64,000 bases of DNA. Origin: Caecibacter massiliensis (GTDB taxonomy: Bacteria > Bacillota > Negativicutes > Veillonellales > Megasphaeraceae). Position numbers and translations under genes: made by a program. Under the pieces are notes generated by a model. That model did no database searches, was not told the origin of the DNA, and worked only from the letters and a program-made list of their open reading frames with translations. Below, piece by piece: positions 51,147 to 60,506 of the stretch. The DNA lies in NCBI GenBank assembly GCA_900095875.1, contig LT608311.1:1612001-1676000 (forward strand), in the 5' to 3' direction. Each line of letters begins with the position of its first letter. Position 1 is the first letter of the stretch.

Positions 51147-51854
51147 ATGAAACGCATATTAGTCATAGAAGATGATGAATTAATTGCCGCGCTGGAGCGG
51201 GATTTTCTGCAGAACAATGGATTTGAAGTCACGGTGGCCCGCGAAGGCCGGCCGGGACTCCGGGCACTGGAACAGATGGCTATCGATGCCGTCGTCCTCG
51301 ACGTCCACCTGCCCGATATAAACGGCTTTGACCTGTGCCGTGCCATCCGTGAAAAATACGATATCCCCGTCATTTTTGTGACAGCCAGCGGCAGTGACGA
51401 AGACCAGATCAGAGGGCTGGCCCTGGGTGCCGATGACTATATCATCAAACCGTTCAATCCGTCGGTCATGGTAGCCCGCATCAAGGCCCATATGGTGATG
51501 CATGAACACCTGCTGGCCGGGGCACACCTGACGAAAGATGAAGCCGTGCCGGACATCCAGAGCGGAGATTTGCGCATCTATATCCGCCGCCGGCAGGTAT
51601 TCCGGGGACAGACGGAAATCCCGCTGACAGGGAAAGAATTCAATCTCCTGTTATATCTGGCCCAGCATCCCAATCAGGTTCTTTCAAAAAAAGAACTGTT
51701 TGAAAAAATATGGCATCTCGACGCCCTGGGAGAAATGGCTACGGTCACGGTCCATGTCAACCGCCTCCGGGACAAGATGAATATAGTGGAACCGGAATTT
51801 ACAGCCATTGAAACCGTCTGGGGCAATGGCTACCGCTTCCGTCTCGAAAATTAA
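51147..51854 (+). CDS. OmpR/PhoB-family response regulator
   Basis: 235 residues. Receiver domain with the acidic pocket EDDE, phospho-acceptor Asp in AVVLDVHLPD and the lysine in DDYIIKPFNP; C-terminal winged helix with LTGKEFNLLLYLAQHPNQVLSKKELFEKIW and VHVNRLRDKM. No histidine kinase gene adjoins it, so its partner is encoded elsewhere. It lies 26 bases after the carboxypeptidase gene and may be co-transcribed, hinting at a cell-envelope role. Confidence 0.93.
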   Translation: MKRILVIEDDELIAALERDFLQNNGFEVTVAREGRPGLRALEQMAIDAVVLDVHLPDINGFDLCRAIREKYDIPVIFVTASGSDEDQIRGLALGADDYIIKPFNPSVMVARIKAHMVMHEHLLAGAHLTKDEAVPDIQSGDLRIYIRRRQVFRGQTEIPLTGKEFNLLLYLAQHPNQVLSKKELFEKIWHLDALGEMATVTVHVNRLRDKMNIVEPEFTAIETVWGNGYRFRLEN

Positions 51855-51878
51855 ATTTCCTGAAAAGGGGTGAAGCTT

Positions 51879-52748
51879 ATGACGGCGGGAAAAGCGAACG
51901 CCTGTGTGCTGGCTGCCGGCGCCATGTGGGGAACGATCAGTATTTTTATCCGCCACCTCGACGGAGCCGGGTTATCGGCATTGCAGGTCTGCCTGATCCG
52001 TACCCTGCTGGCGTGGCTCATTACCGGGGCCTTCCTGGCCATTCGCTCACCGCAGCTGCTTTCCATCCGCCTGCGCGACTGCTGGTACTTTATCGGTACG
52101 GGCGTCATCAGTTATGCCTTATTCAGTACGTGCTATTTTATGGCTGTCGCCATGAGCCAGGTGTCGGTAGCGGTCATGCTGTTGTATACATCGCCTGTTT
52201 TTGTCACCCTTCTTTCAGCGGTGATCTTCCATGAACGGATGACGCGCCGGAAATGGCTGGCCCTGGTGTGTACCGTTACGGGCTGCGTCCTCGTGGCAGG
52301 CGTCTTCCAGGGGCATCTGGCCGTACCGCTTCCAGCACTGGCCCTGGGGCTGGCGTCGGGATTTCTCTACGCCCTGTATTCCATTTTTGGCCGCTTTGCC
52401 CTGAGCCGCTACGACCCGCTGACCGTTACCTTTTATACCTTTACCTTTGCTACGGCAGCGATGCTTCCTCTGGGCCATCCCGGCTATATCTTTGAAGTAC
52501 TGATGGGAGACCCATCCCTCTGGCTCTGGGTCGCGGGAATCGCCATCGTCTGCTCCGTCCTGCCATATTTTCTCTATACGGTTGGACTCCAATATATGGA
52601 ATCGGGAAAAGCCGCCATCATGGCGACCATCGAACCCTTCGTAGGATCGGCTGTGGGCATCTTCTTCTTTGCCGAACCCCACGGCCCGCTGAAACTCATA
52701 GGCATGGCCCTCATCCTGGAATCGGTCATCATACTGAATAAGAGATAG
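51879..52748 (+). CDS. DMT-superfamily (EamA) transporter
   Basis: 289 residues from ATG 51879 (AAAGGGGTG upstream). Ten hydrophobic helices in two EamA repeats: GAMWGTISIFIRHLDGAGLSALQVCLIRTLLA in the first, and AGIAIVCSVLPYFLYTVGLQYMESGKAAIMATIEPFVGSAVGIFFFAEP in the second. Exports or imports small metabolites; substrate unknown. Follows the response regulator by 24 bases, so probably the same operon. A heptamer repeat and terminator follow its stop. Confidence 0.9.
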   Translation: MTAGKANACVLAAGAMWGTISIFIRHLDGAGLSALQVCLIRTLLAWLITGAFLAIRSPQLLSIRLRDCWYFIGTGVISYALFSTCYFMAVAMSQVSVAVMLLYTSPVFVTLLSAVIFHERMTRRKWLALVCTVTGCVLVAGVFQGHLAVPLPALALGLASGFLYALYSIFGRFALSRYDPLTVTFYTFTFATAAMLPLGHPGYIFEVLMGDPSLWLWVAGIAIVCSVLPYFLYTVGLQYMESGKAAIMATIEPFVGSAVGIFFFAEPHGPLKLIGMALILESVIILNKR

Positions 52749-52769
52749 TGAAAAGATAGTGAAAAGATA

Positions 52770-52805
52770 GTTTGATGTTTGATGTTTGAAGTTTGAAGTT
52801 TGAAG
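52770..52805. repeat. Heptamer repeat array D
   Basis: Five near-perfect units of TTTGATG/TTTGAAG, the clearest array in the window, 22 bases after the DMT transporter stop. Preceded by two copies of GTGAAAAGATA, the same phrase that precedes array E. Confidence 0.85.
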
Positions 52806-52837
52806 AAAAAGCATAGAAAAAGATAGTTAAAAGCGAA

Positions 52838-52877
52838 CCCCCGGGGAGCTGTCTACTCTTGGACAGCTCCCCGGGGG
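52838..52877 (+). terminator. Terminator after array D
   Basis: Perfect 16-base arms CCCCCGGGGAGCTGTC/GACAGCTCCCCGGGGG with an 8-base loop; a weak T tail follows. It may serve both flanking converging transcripts. The rest of 52878-52962 holds no gene. Confidence 0.7.
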
Positions 52878-52962
52878 TTGCGGTTTATTTCCAATTTCTG
52901 AGTCCGGGGAACGTTGCACGCCGGACTGGCTTCGACAAACGACCTGCGACTCTTTCTGCTGA

Positions 52963-53406
52963 CTATCTTCTATTGGTATTGGCGTTGCTGTTTTTCTGGG
53001 TCTGATTGCTCTGGCGGGTCTGCTGCTGGCGCAGTTGTTCCCGTTCTTTATCGAGGCGGGCTTTTTCCTGGGCTAGTTCACGGCGGTGGGATTCGACTTC
53101 CGCCTTGGCCCGTTCGTCGGCAGCAGCCTTTTCTTTTTCGGCTTCGGCCTTGGCCTCGAGGTCGCCAAATTCTTCCTTGAATTTGGCTTCGTAGAGGCTG
53201 GCCTTTTCCGGATACATGGTGCGCAGTTTGTTCAGGAGGGTCATTTTGGCGTCATCGCCACGGTCGCCCAGGGTCTTCAGTGCTTGGTATTCTTCGTAAT
53301 AGGCCAGCCACTGGCGCATGCGCGGGGCATCCGTACTGGTATAGGAGCTGAGGCTGAGGAAAGCAAAGACGGCCGTCAGCACCAGACAGATAATGGTTTT
53401 GGCCAT
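52963..53406 (-). CDS. Signal-anchored coiled-coil protein, unknown
   Basis: 147 residues. An N-terminal signal or anchor (KTIICLVLTAVFAFLSLSSYTS) is followed by a short globular part and a long charged coiled coil (about 75-130, rich in Glu/Ala/Lys/Arg), ending in Gln/Asn-rich sequence. No family recognised. It starts three bases after the HAAS-domain gene, so the two are coupled. Probably a periplasmic or membrane-associated partner. Confidence 0.75.
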   Translation of the reverse strand: MAKTIICLVLTAVFAFLSLSSYTSTDAPRMRQWLAYYEEYQALKTLGDRGDDAKMTLLNKLRTMYPEKASLYEAKFKEEFGDLEAKAEAEKEKAAADERAKAEVESHRRELAQEKARLDKEREQLRQQQTRQSNQTQKNSNANTNRR

Positions 53407-53409
53407 GAT

Positions 53410-54198
53410 TCAGGCCCTCCTTTCTTTCGGACTTTTGGCGGCGGCGTGCAGGGCCGAGGCGGCCGAGCTGGCTGTCATGCCGGCAAAGAGGATTGTCAGG
53501 AGAAGGAAGATCATCGTCTTGCCGGAAATGGGCGGCATGGGGACGAGGCCGAAAAAGAGGTACGACGGCATGGCGACGAGGAACAGGCAGGCGATGATGG
53601 CCAGAAAGAGGACGGCGTAGATCATGCCGCTCAGGACGGAGAACAGCGTCCCGATGATATCAAGTACCGGCCGGGCTGCGGCCTTTCCGGCGCGGCTGAG
53701 GGAATCGTCCTTATCCCATTCAAAGTCTTCCCCTGCAGACGGGCGGCGGCTGCGTCCCCGGCGCCGCGGCCTGCGGCTGTCGTAATATCCGTCATCATCA
53801 TAAGAACGGCGATTCTGCGGCGGATTTCCGTTATCGTAAAAGGTATCGTCCCAGCTCTTGCCATCGCGGTAATACTGCTGGCTCTGGGCACGGCGGCGCA
53901 GCCGGTCCGGATCCTTTTCCCAGTCGTAGGGCGCGGCATTGCGGCGCTGGCTCCGGGGCGTATCGTAATCATCGCCGGGAAGACGGGGATTGTCTTCGGG
54001 GATGATGGGCTTGCCGATGTAATAACGGTAAATATTTTTTGGTGAACCGAGTTTGACACATATTTCCTCTTCCGATTTCCCTTCTTTGGCACCGAGGCGG
54101 AACTGTTCTTCACAGTCCTCGATGATGCCCTTCAGGTCGTCTTTATCGGCCTTGCGGAAATAGTATTTCAACAGGTCCATAAATTCAGACTTTCGCAT
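53410..54198 (-). CDS. HAAS/DUF1700-domain membrane protein
   Basis: 262 residues. The N-terminal HAAS helical domain (about 1-65: KSEFMDLLKYYFRKADKDDLKGIIEDCEEQFRLGAKEGKSEEEICVKLGSPKNIYRYY) is the type that often works with PadR regulators or envelope stress genes. A long Arg/Asp/Tyr-rich linker (about 70-165) follows, then three hydrophobic segments. No PadR gene is adjacent. The middle of a three-gene membrane-protein set. Confidence 0.82.
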   Translation of the reverse strand: MRKSEFMDLLKYYFRKADKDDLKGIIEDCEEQFRLGAKEGKSEEEICVKLGSPKNIYRYYIGKPIIPEDNPRLPGDDYDTPRSQRRNAAPYDWEKDPDRLRRRAQSQQYYRDGKSWDDTFYDNGNPPQNRRSYDDDGYYDSRRPRRRGRSRRPSAGEDFEWDKDDSLSRAGKAAARPVLDIIGTLFSVLSGMIYAVLFLAIIACLFLVAMPSYLFFGLVPMPPISGKTMIFLLLTILFAGMTASSAASALHAAAKSPKERRA

Positions 54199-54205
54199 GG
54201 ATTCC

Positions 54206-54487
54206 TTACCTCTGTTTTAACACATACTCTTCGTAACGCTGATGAAACCGGGCGCCCCATTGCCAGCAGACGACTCCCAGGACCATGATGGCCAGGATGA
54301 GGAGCAGAATGACGGCGGCCGGGACGTGGGGCAGGAAGGAAATCGCTGCCAGCGGCTCTTTTTCCATTGCAATACAAAAAGCGACCCAGGCCAGAAGGGC
54401 CACGCAGACGGCGGTACAGCAGCCGCCCAGCGTATACAGCATGAGATAGGCTGCGCGCAGGGTCCGGGGACGGGGTGAATCTGCCAT
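54206..54487 (-). CDS. Small two-helix membrane protein
   Basis: 93 residues, unrecognised. Two hydrophobic helices (AYLMLYTLGGCCTAVCVALLAWVAFCIAM and VPAAVILLLILAIMVLGVVCWQWGA) with a basic C-terminal tail. It ends seven bases before the HAAS gene and is probably first in that operon. Confidence 0.72.
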   Translation of the reverse strand: MADSPRPRTLRAAYLMLYTLGGCCTAVCVALLAWVAFCIAMEKEPLAAISFLPHVPAAVILLLILAIMVLGVVCWQWGARFHQRYEEYVLKQR

Positions 54488-54719
54488 GATAGGACTACCT
54501 CCCAGAAATATAATCAGAAATGAGCGTATTTTTCCTTGTATGGCGTACGCTGCTCACACTATACTATCACATAACGGCCTTCCTTTCCAGTATTCCGTGG
54601 AAAGGGGCCGGCATCCTGTCTGCCGGGAGAGTCGTTTTCCCTTTGGCTTGCATCCCGCCCGTATTTGAAGTAACATAATGTATCATAGACTGCACGAGGC
54701 AGTAAAGGAGGTACTTGTT

Positions 54720-54932
54720 ATGGCAGATTTTGTCTGTTATCAGATCGGGGATATAGTCCAGCTCAAAAAATCCCATCCCTGTGGTTCAAATGAATGGGAA
54801 GTGCTGCGCATCGGCGTCGATTTTGTCATCCACTGCTGCGGCTGCGGCCACCGGGTCATGGTGCCGCGCCCGAAATTTGAAAAATCGGTCAGGAAAATCA
54901 TCCGTCGTGCCACACCGGAACAAGATGGGTAA
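54720..54932 (+). CDS. DUF951-family small protein
   Basis: 70 residues from ATG 54720 (AAAGGAGGT upstream). FVCYQIGDIVQLKKSHPCGSNEWEVLRIGVDFVIHCCGCGHRVMVPRPKFEKSVRKII matches DUF951, small Firmicutes proteins of unknown role, often near ychF or parB. Three cysteines (CCxC) could bind a metal. Stands alone upstream of the his operon. Confidence 0.9.
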   Translation: MADFVCYQIGDIVQLKKSHPCGSNEWEVLRIGVDFVIHCCGCGHRVMVPRPKFEKSVRKIIRRATPEQDG

Positions 54933-54999
54933 ATTTTTTGAAAAAGGGCTTTTTATTTGCTGTGATTTGTGCTACAATTCTAATCAGTCGTTCTTCATT

Positions 55000-55017
55000 G
55001 CTTTACTTTGGTAAAGC
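55000..55017 (+). promoter_or_regulatory. Short hairpin in the his leader
   Basis: GCTTTAC-TTTG-GTAAAGC stem-loop about 47 bases before hisZ. No leader peptide with a histidine run and no T-box was found, so control of the operon is unclear. Confidence 0.4.
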
Positions 55018-55063
55018 GATAAAGAAATAAAGCAAATACATAGTATGCAAGGAGTGCATAAAG

Positions 55064-56281
55064 ATGCTCAGTAATACACTGGATGGAGTCAAGATGCTCC
55101 ATCACGATGAAATGCGGAATTATGACCGCATCCAGGGGAAACTCGTGTCGGTCATCATGAATCACGGCTGCAAAATCATCGAAACGCCAAGTTTTGAAGA
55201 TTATGATGTATACCAGCATTACTTTCCCCAGCTGCGCCAGCAGATGGTCAAGACCATCGATACGGACGGCCGGGTCCTGGTCCTGCGGCCCGATGTGACC
55301 GTACCTCTCGTCGAAACGGCAGCGCGGGAATTTCCCCGGGCCAACCAGCTCCTCAAATTCGGCTATGTCAGCACCGTATTCCGGGAATATTTTGGCCGGT
55401 CCACCTATGGCAAGGATTTCCTTCAGGGCGGCATTGAAATCCTCGGTGATCCCAGTCCCGAATGCGATGGGGAAGTCATCGTCATGGCGGCGGAAATCCT
55501 CAAAGCCGTCGGCGTGGAACATATCCGCATTGACATGGGGACGGCGGCCTATACCCAGGCCCTGTTCGACGGACTGCCCCTGGAAGAAGCTCAGAAGCAG
55601 ACACTGCGCCAGTATATGGCAGAGCGCAATCTCGTCGCCTTTGGCAAGTACCTCTCGGGTCTGTCCCTCGATAGCGAAGCCCGCAAGGCCCTGGAAGCCA
55701 TCCCGGTCCTCTTCGGCCCCTATGCGGAAACGCTCAGCAAGGCCCGCGGCTACTGCATCAACAGCGGCATGCGCAATGCCCTGACGCGGCTGGAAAAAGT
55801 TTACGACTACATCCTCTATGCCGGTTATGCCGACAAGGTACAGCTCGATTTCGGCTTTACCAGCACCCTGGGATATTATACGGATATGGTGTTCAAAGTC
55901 TACGTGGACGGCGCCCTGTACGATGTCATCGACGGCGGCCGCTACGACAAATTATCGGCCCAGTTCGGTGTAGACCGGCCGGCCTGCGGATTTGGCATGA
56001 ACATCAACCTTCTCTACGAATTCATGAGTGACGCCGGCCTTCTCGAAGACGCCCAGCCCAGTTTCCAGCTGGCCGTCTCCTATACGGACAGTGACCAGAC
56101 GCTGATCCGCGACCTCATGCAGTGGCGTCAGCGGGGCTTCCGCGTCGCCGCCTATCCCGACTCGTCCTTTATCGACAGCGGCGATTACAGTATCCACGCC
56201 GTATACCGCAATCACAGTTATTATAAAGACGGCCGCGAAATGAGCGCACACGATCTGGAAGACATGATGAGGGGGCTTTGA
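55064..56281 (+). CDS. hisZ: ATP phosphoribosyltransferase regulatory subunit
   Basis: 405 residues, HisRS-like class II fold. Binds HisG and provides histidine feedback. Seen: RPDVTVPLVETAAREFPRANQLLKFGYVSTVFRE (motif 2-like), QGGIEILGDPSPECDGEVIVMA, and DGGRYDKLSAQFG. It lacks aminoacylation residues. First gene of the his operon; its stop is one base from the hisG start. Confidence 0.95.
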   Translation: MLSNTLDGVKMLHHDEMRNYDRIQGKLVSVIMNHGCKIIETPSFEDYDVYQHYFPQLRQQMVKTIDTDGRVLVLRPDVTVPLVETAAREFPRANQLLKFGYVSTVFREYFGRSTYGKDFLQGGIEILGDPSPECDGEVIVMAAEILKAVGVEHIRIDMGTAAYTQALFDGLPLEEAQKQTLRQYMAERNLVAFGKYLSGLSLDSEARKALEAIPVLFGPYAETLSKARGYCINSGMRNALTRLEKVYDYILYAGYADKVQLDFGFTSTLGYYTDMVFKVYVDGALYDVIDGGRYDKLSAQFGVDRPACGFGMNINLLYEFMSDAGLLEDAQPSFQLAVSYTDSDQTLIRDLMQWRQRGFRVAAYPDSSFIDSGDYSIHAVYRNHSYYKDGREMSAHDLEDMMRGL

Positions 56282-56282
56282 G

Positions 56283-56915
56283 ATGTCCATACATATAGCG
56301 CTCGCCAAGGGGCGCATCCACAAAGTAGTTATGAAATATCTGATGGAAAGCGGCTATGAATTTCCATCTTATTCGGAAGACAGCCGCAAACTCATCTTTG
56401 AAGATGCCGGCCATACGCTGAAACTGACACTGGTCAAATCGCCCGATGTGGCCGTCTACGTCGAACGGGGCGCTGCCGATATCGGCATCGTCGGGGAAGA
56501 TGTCCTCATCGAAGACAATGCCGGCGCCAACGTCTACGAAGTACTCGATATCGGCATCGGCCGCTGCAACATGGCCGTAGCCGGCGTCAAGGGAAAGAAA
56601 GTGGATATGTCCCGGCGCATCACGGTCGGGACGAAATATCCGCGCATCGCCCGGAAATATTTTGAAGAAAATCATCACAGCGTCGATATCATCAAACTCA
56701 ATGGCTCAGTCGAACTGGCACCGCTGGTCGGCCTGTCCGATGTCATTGTCGATATCGTCGAAACAGGGAATACCCTGCGGGCCAACGGGCTGGAAGTCCT
56801 GGATTATTTCATGGATTTCAGTGCCCGCATGATCTGCAATCCCGTTTCCTTTAAGATGAAATATGATGAAATACATACGCTGATCGATGTCATCAAGAAG
56901 AAAGAAATCCGATAA
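56283..56915 (+). CDS. hisG: ATP phosphoribosyltransferase, short form
   Basis: 210 residues, the HisG-S type that lacks the C-terminal regulatory domain and needs HisZ. Catalyses ATP + PRPP to phosphoribosyl-ATP. Seen: IALAKGRI, ADIGIVGEDVL, KYPRIARKYFEE, and the PRPP loop region DVIVDIVETGNTLRANGL. Confidence 0.96.
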   Translation: MSIHIALAKGRIHKVVMKYLMESGYEFPSYSEDSRKLIFEDAGHTLKLTLVKSPDVAVYVERGAADIGIVGEDVLIEDNAGANVYEVLDIGIGRCNMAVAGVKGKKVDMSRRITVGTKYPRIARKYFEENHHSVDIIKLNGSVELAPLVGLSDVIVDIVETGNTLRANGLEVLDYFMDFSARMICNPVSFKMKYDEIHTLIDVIKKKEIR

Positions 56916-56941
56916 GACCGCTACCAGAGGGGGAGATATAC

Positions 56942-58234
56942 ATGGAATGGATAGAAGTGCCCGATGACGGGCTGACGCTGCAGGAAATACGGAATATCAC
57001 CAAACGGAGCCAGGCAGAAAACGCCGGTATCCGCCAGAGTGTGGAAGATATCCTCACGGCTGTACAGGAAGAAGGCGACCGGGCCGTGCGGGAGCTGACA
57101 GAAAAATTCGATGGTGTGCGCCTCGACAGTTTCCTGGTCACGGCAGAGGAAATCGAGGAAGCCGCCCGCAAAGTCGGGCCGGAATTCATGGATATCCTGA
57201 CGGAAGCGCGGGATAATATCCGGGCCTATCACGAACGGCAGAAACAGGAATCGTGGATGGATACCTTCCGCGACGGCGTGCGCCTCGGCGCCCGCTATAC
57301 GCCCATCCAGCGGGTCGGCGTATACGTGCCGGGCGGTACGGCTGCCTATCCCTCGACGGTCCTCATGGACGTCATCCCGGCCGAAGTGGCCGGCGTGCCG
57401 TCCATCGCCGTCTTTACGCCGCCTGCCAAAGACGGGTCAGTCAATCCCTACATTCTGGCTGCCGCCCACGTAGCCGGTGCCACGGAAATCTATAAAGTCG
57501 GCGGCGCCCAGAGCATCGCCGCTGCCGCCTTTGGCACGGAAAGCATCCCGCCGGTCTTTAAAATCGTCGGCCCCGGCAATGCTTACGTCGCCATGGCCAA
57601 GCGCCTCGTATTCGGCACCGTCGGCATCGATATGATTGCCGGTCCCAGCGAAGTGGGCATCCTGGCCGATGAAAACGCCAATCCCGTATGGGTGGCAGCA
57701 GACCTTCTGGCCCAGGCCGAACACGACCGCCGGGCCGCCGTTTTCCTGGCTACGCCGAGTGCCGCCCTGGCATCGGCCGTCGAAGGGGAAGTGGAAAAAC
57801 AGCTGGCAGAGCTGCCCCGGCAGGATATTGCCGCTGCATCCGTAGCCGACCACGGCAAAATCTTCATTACCAAAGACCGGCAGCAGGCCATCGATATCAT
57901 GAACCTCATCGCCCCGGAACATCTGGAAATCGATTTCCCCGATGCTGAGCAGTATGTGGATCAGATCCAGAACGCCGGCGCTATTTTCATCGGACCCTAT
58001 ACGCCGGAACCGATTGGCGACTATTTCGCCGGTCCGAACCATACCCTCCCGACCATGGGGACGGCGGCCTTTTCCTCGCCCCTGGGAGTCTATGATTTCG
58101 TAAAACGGAGCAGTCTCCTGTCGTATAATAAAGAAGCCTTTGACAAAGTGGCAGAAAAAGTCATCCGCTTCGCCAATGTAGAAGGATTGCAGGCTCACGG
58201 CCTGGCTGTAAGGAGGAGAATCGATGAAAACTGA
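56942..58234 (+). CDS. hisD: Histidinol dehydrogenase
   Basis: 430 residues. Two-step NAD-dependent oxidation of histidinol to histidine. Seen: RVGVYVPGGTAAYPSTVLMDVIPAEVAGV, KVGGAQSIAAAAFGTESIP, PGNAYVAMAKRLVFGTVGIDMIAGPSEVGILAD, catalytic LIAPEHLEI and the zinc-ligand end GPNHTLPT. Overlaps hisC by 11 bases. Confidence 0.97.
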   Translation: MEWIEVPDDGLTLQEIRNITKRSQAENAGIRQSVEDILTAVQEEGDRAVRELTEKFDGVRLDSFLVTAEEIEEAARKVGPEFMDILTEARDNIRAYHERQKQESWMDTFRDGVRLGARYTPIQRVGVYVPGGTAAYPSTVLMDVIPAEVAGVPSIAVFTPPAKDGSVNPYILAAAHVAGATEIYKVGGAQSIAAAAFGTESIPPVFKIVGPGNAYVAMAKRLVFGTVGIDMIAGPSEVGILADENANPVWVAADLLAQAEHDRRAAVFLATPSAALASAVEGEVEKQLAELPRQDIAAASVADHGKIFITKDRQQAIDIMNLIAPEHLEIDFPDAEQYVDQIQNAGAIFIGPYTPEPIGDYFAGPNHTLPTMGTAAFSSPLGVYDFVKRSSLLSYNKEAFDKVAEKVIRFANVEGLQAHGLAVRRRIDEN

Positions 58235-59309
58235 ATGGCTGCGTCAGACCATACGCGATTTTGAACCGTATAAAGTACCGGAAATACAAGAACATACGAT
58301 TATTAATGCCAATGAAAGCCCCTATAATATCCTCGACTTCCCGTCGGTCCGGGCCGATTTCCTGAAAGGTCTGGATGAAATCAAAAGTTACCGCTATCCC
58401 GACCCTTACGCCGAAGACCTGCGCAAGGCCCTCGCCGGGTACGTCCACTGCCGTCCCGGCCAGATTCTGGCTACCAACGGCGGCGATGAAACAATCAGTC
58501 TCATCCTGAATACGTTTATCAACCCCGGTGACACCGTGCTGGTCCATACGCCGACCTTTGACATCTACGGCATCGACGCCACGGTCCTGGGCGCCCGCGT
58601 CGTCCACGTACCGGACGATGACGGATACTGCCGCAATGCGGAAAAACTGCAGCAGGCCATCGCCGACATGCAGCCGAAAGTGACCTTCGTCTGCAATCCC
58701 AACAACCCGACGGGCAGCATCTGGCCCGTTGCGGTCATTGAAAAACTGCTGCAGACGGCGGACAATATCGTCGTCGTCGATGAAGCCTATCTGGAATTTT
58801 CCGGACAGGACAGCGTCATTCCCCTCATGGACCGGTACGACAACCTCATCGTCATCCGCACCCTGTCCAAAGCCTTTGGCCTGGCCGGATTCCGTCTGGG
58901 CTACGGCGTGGCCCGGGAAGACGTCATCGACGCCCTGTCGCTGACCAAACTGAGCTATCACCTCAACAGCGTTACCCAGCTCATGGGCTGCGTGGCCATG
59001 AAACACTGTGATGAAATCCTCGGGCACAACGTCCCGCCGACTATCGGAAACAGGGACTATCTGGAACGGGAACTGAGCGGCTTTGATGGCGTCACGGTCT
59101 ATCCCAGCGCGACCAATTTCATCCTCGTCCGCGTCCCCGACGGTCCGGCCCTCATCGCTGCTATGAAAAAAGCCGATATATGCGTCCGCTTCTACAGCGC
59201 CAAAGACCTGCAGAACTGCATCCGCCTCACCGTGACGACCCGCGATGTGGCCGACCGGATCCTCGCCGTGTTCCGCAGCCTCTACAAGGAGGTGGCCGGC
59301 CGTGCGTAA
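58224..59309 (+). CDS. hisC: Histidinol-phosphate aminotransferase
   Basis: 361 residues, class I/II PLP aminotransferase. Seen: NANESPYNILDFP, TNGGDETISLIL, FVCNPNNPTGSIWP, VVDEAYLEFS, and the PLP lysine in RTLSKAFGLAGFRLGYG. Converts imidazole-acetol phosphate to histidinol phosphate. The hisB start lies inside its 3' end. Confidence 0.96.
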   Translation: MKTEWLRQTIRDFEPYKVPEIQEHTIINANESPYNILDFPSVRADFLKGLDEIKSYRYPDPYAEDLRKALAGYVHCRPGQILATNGGDETISLILNTFINPGDTVLVHTPTFDIYGIDATVLGARVVHVPDDDGYCRNAEKLQQAIADMQPKVTFVCNPNNPTGSIWPVAVIEKLLQTADNIVVVDEAYLEFSGQDSVIPLMDRYDNLIVIRTLSKAFGLAGFRLGYGVAREDVIDALSLTKLSYHLNSVTQLMGCVAMKHCDEILGHNVPPTIGNRDYLERELSGFDGVTVYPSATNFILVRVPDGPALIAAMKKADICVRFYSAKDLQNCIRLTVTTRDVADRILAVFRSLYKEVAGRA

Positions 59310-59886
59310 TGCGTCTGTCAACAGGGAAACGGCAGAGACACAGATTGCCGTATCGCTCGAACTCGATGGGGAAGGGACCTTTGTCGGCTCGACGGGCATC
59401 GGCTTTTTTGACCACATGCTCAATCTCCTGGCCTGCCACAGTGGCATGGACCTGTCGCTTCACGTCCACGGCGACCTCGACGTCGACACCCATCATACAC
59501 TGGAAGACCTGGCCATCGTCCTGGGCGATGCCCTCACGCAGGCCCTGGGCGACAAGAAAGGCATCAACCGCTATGGCATGTTCTACTGCCCCATGGATGA
59601 AGCCCTGACGCGGGTCGTCATCGATCTCAGCGGCCGTCCCTATCTGGTCTATGATGTAAAACTGGCGGTCGAACGGATTGGCACCTTTGAAACGGAAATG
59701 CTGCAGGATTTCCTCTACGCCCTGGCTGTCCACGGCAAAATGAACCTGCACGTGACCAATCTGTACGGCACCAATGCCCATCACATCGTCGAATCGGTAT
59801 TCAAGGGTCTGGGCCATGCACTCCGTCAGGCCGTTGCCATCGAAGGCAATGCCGACAGCGTACTTTCTACCAAAGGGGTGTTATAA
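59302..59886 (+). CDS. hisB: Imidazoleglycerol-phosphate dehydratase
   Basis: 194 residues from GTG 59302 (AAGGAGG upstream, inside hisC); the frame is open earlier but reads non-family sequence. Single-domain IGPD with its metal-binding histidine blocks GIGFFDHMLNLLACHSGMDL, DTHHTLEDLAI and GTNAHHIVESVFKGLGHAL. It has no phosphatase domain, unlike E. coli HisB, so histidinol-phosphatase must be a separate protein. Confidence 0.96.
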   Translation: MRNASVNRETAETQIAVSLELDGEGTFVGSTGIGFFDHMLNLLACHSGMDLSLHVHGDLDVDTHHTLEDLAIVLGDALTQALGDKKGINRYGMFYCPMDEALTRVVIDLSGRPYLVYDVKLAVERIGTFETEMLQDFLYALAVHGKMNLHVTNLYGTNAHHIVESVFKGLGHALRQAVAIEGNADSVLSTKGVL

Positions 59887-59887
59887 G

Positions 59888-60502
59888 ATGAAAATAGCCA
59901 TCATTGATTATGAAATCGGCAACCTGGCCAATGTATACAATGCCTGGCGCCGCCTCGGCCAGGATCCGGTCATCACCCGCGATCCACAGGTCATCCGCGA
60001 CGCGGCCCTGGTGGAACTGCCCGGTGTCGGCGCCATCCGCGACGCCATGGCCAATCTGCAGAAATTCGACCTCATTCCGCTTTTGACCGGACAGGTACAG
60101 GCGGGAAAGTTCTTTATGGGCATCTGCCTGGGCATGCACGCACTCTTTGAAACCGATTACGAAGGCGGCAAATACGACTGCCTGGGTTTCCTTCCCGGCG
60201 AAGTCGTACCATTTCAGACGAAACTCAAAGTACCCCACATGGGATGGAACGAACTGGAATTTCATCAGCCCCACTGGCTGCAGAAGAATCTTCCCGCCCA
60301 TCCCTATGTCTACTTCGTTCACTCCTACCACAAGACGCCGGCCGATACGCCCGACGTCATCGCGACCGCCGATTACGACGGACCGGTCCCGGCTATCTGC
60401 GGCAGGGACAACGTCCTGGGCATGCAGTTCCATCCGGAAAAGAGCGGTCCCGTCGGGGCACAGCTCCTGCAGAATGTCTTAGATTACGTACAGAAGGGAT
60501 GA
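59888..60502 (+). CDS. hisH: Imidazole glycerol phosphate synthase, glutaminase subunit
   Basis: 204 residues from ATG 59888, one base after the hisB stop. Class I glutaminase: nucleophile Cys in FMGICLGMHALFE and the His-Glu pair in GMQFHPEKSGP. Makes ammonia for HisF. Confidence 0.97.
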   Translation: MKIAIIDYEIGNLANVYNAWRRLGQDPVITRDPQVIRDAALVELPGVGAIRDAMANLQKFDLIPLLTGQVQAGKFFMGICLGMHALFETDYEGGKYDCLGFLPGEVVPFQTKLKVPHMGWNELEFHQPHWLQKNLPAHPYVYFVHSYHKTPADTPDVIATADYDGPVPAICGRDNVLGMQFHPEKSGPVGAQLLQNVLDYVQKG

Positions 60503-60506
60503 TAGT

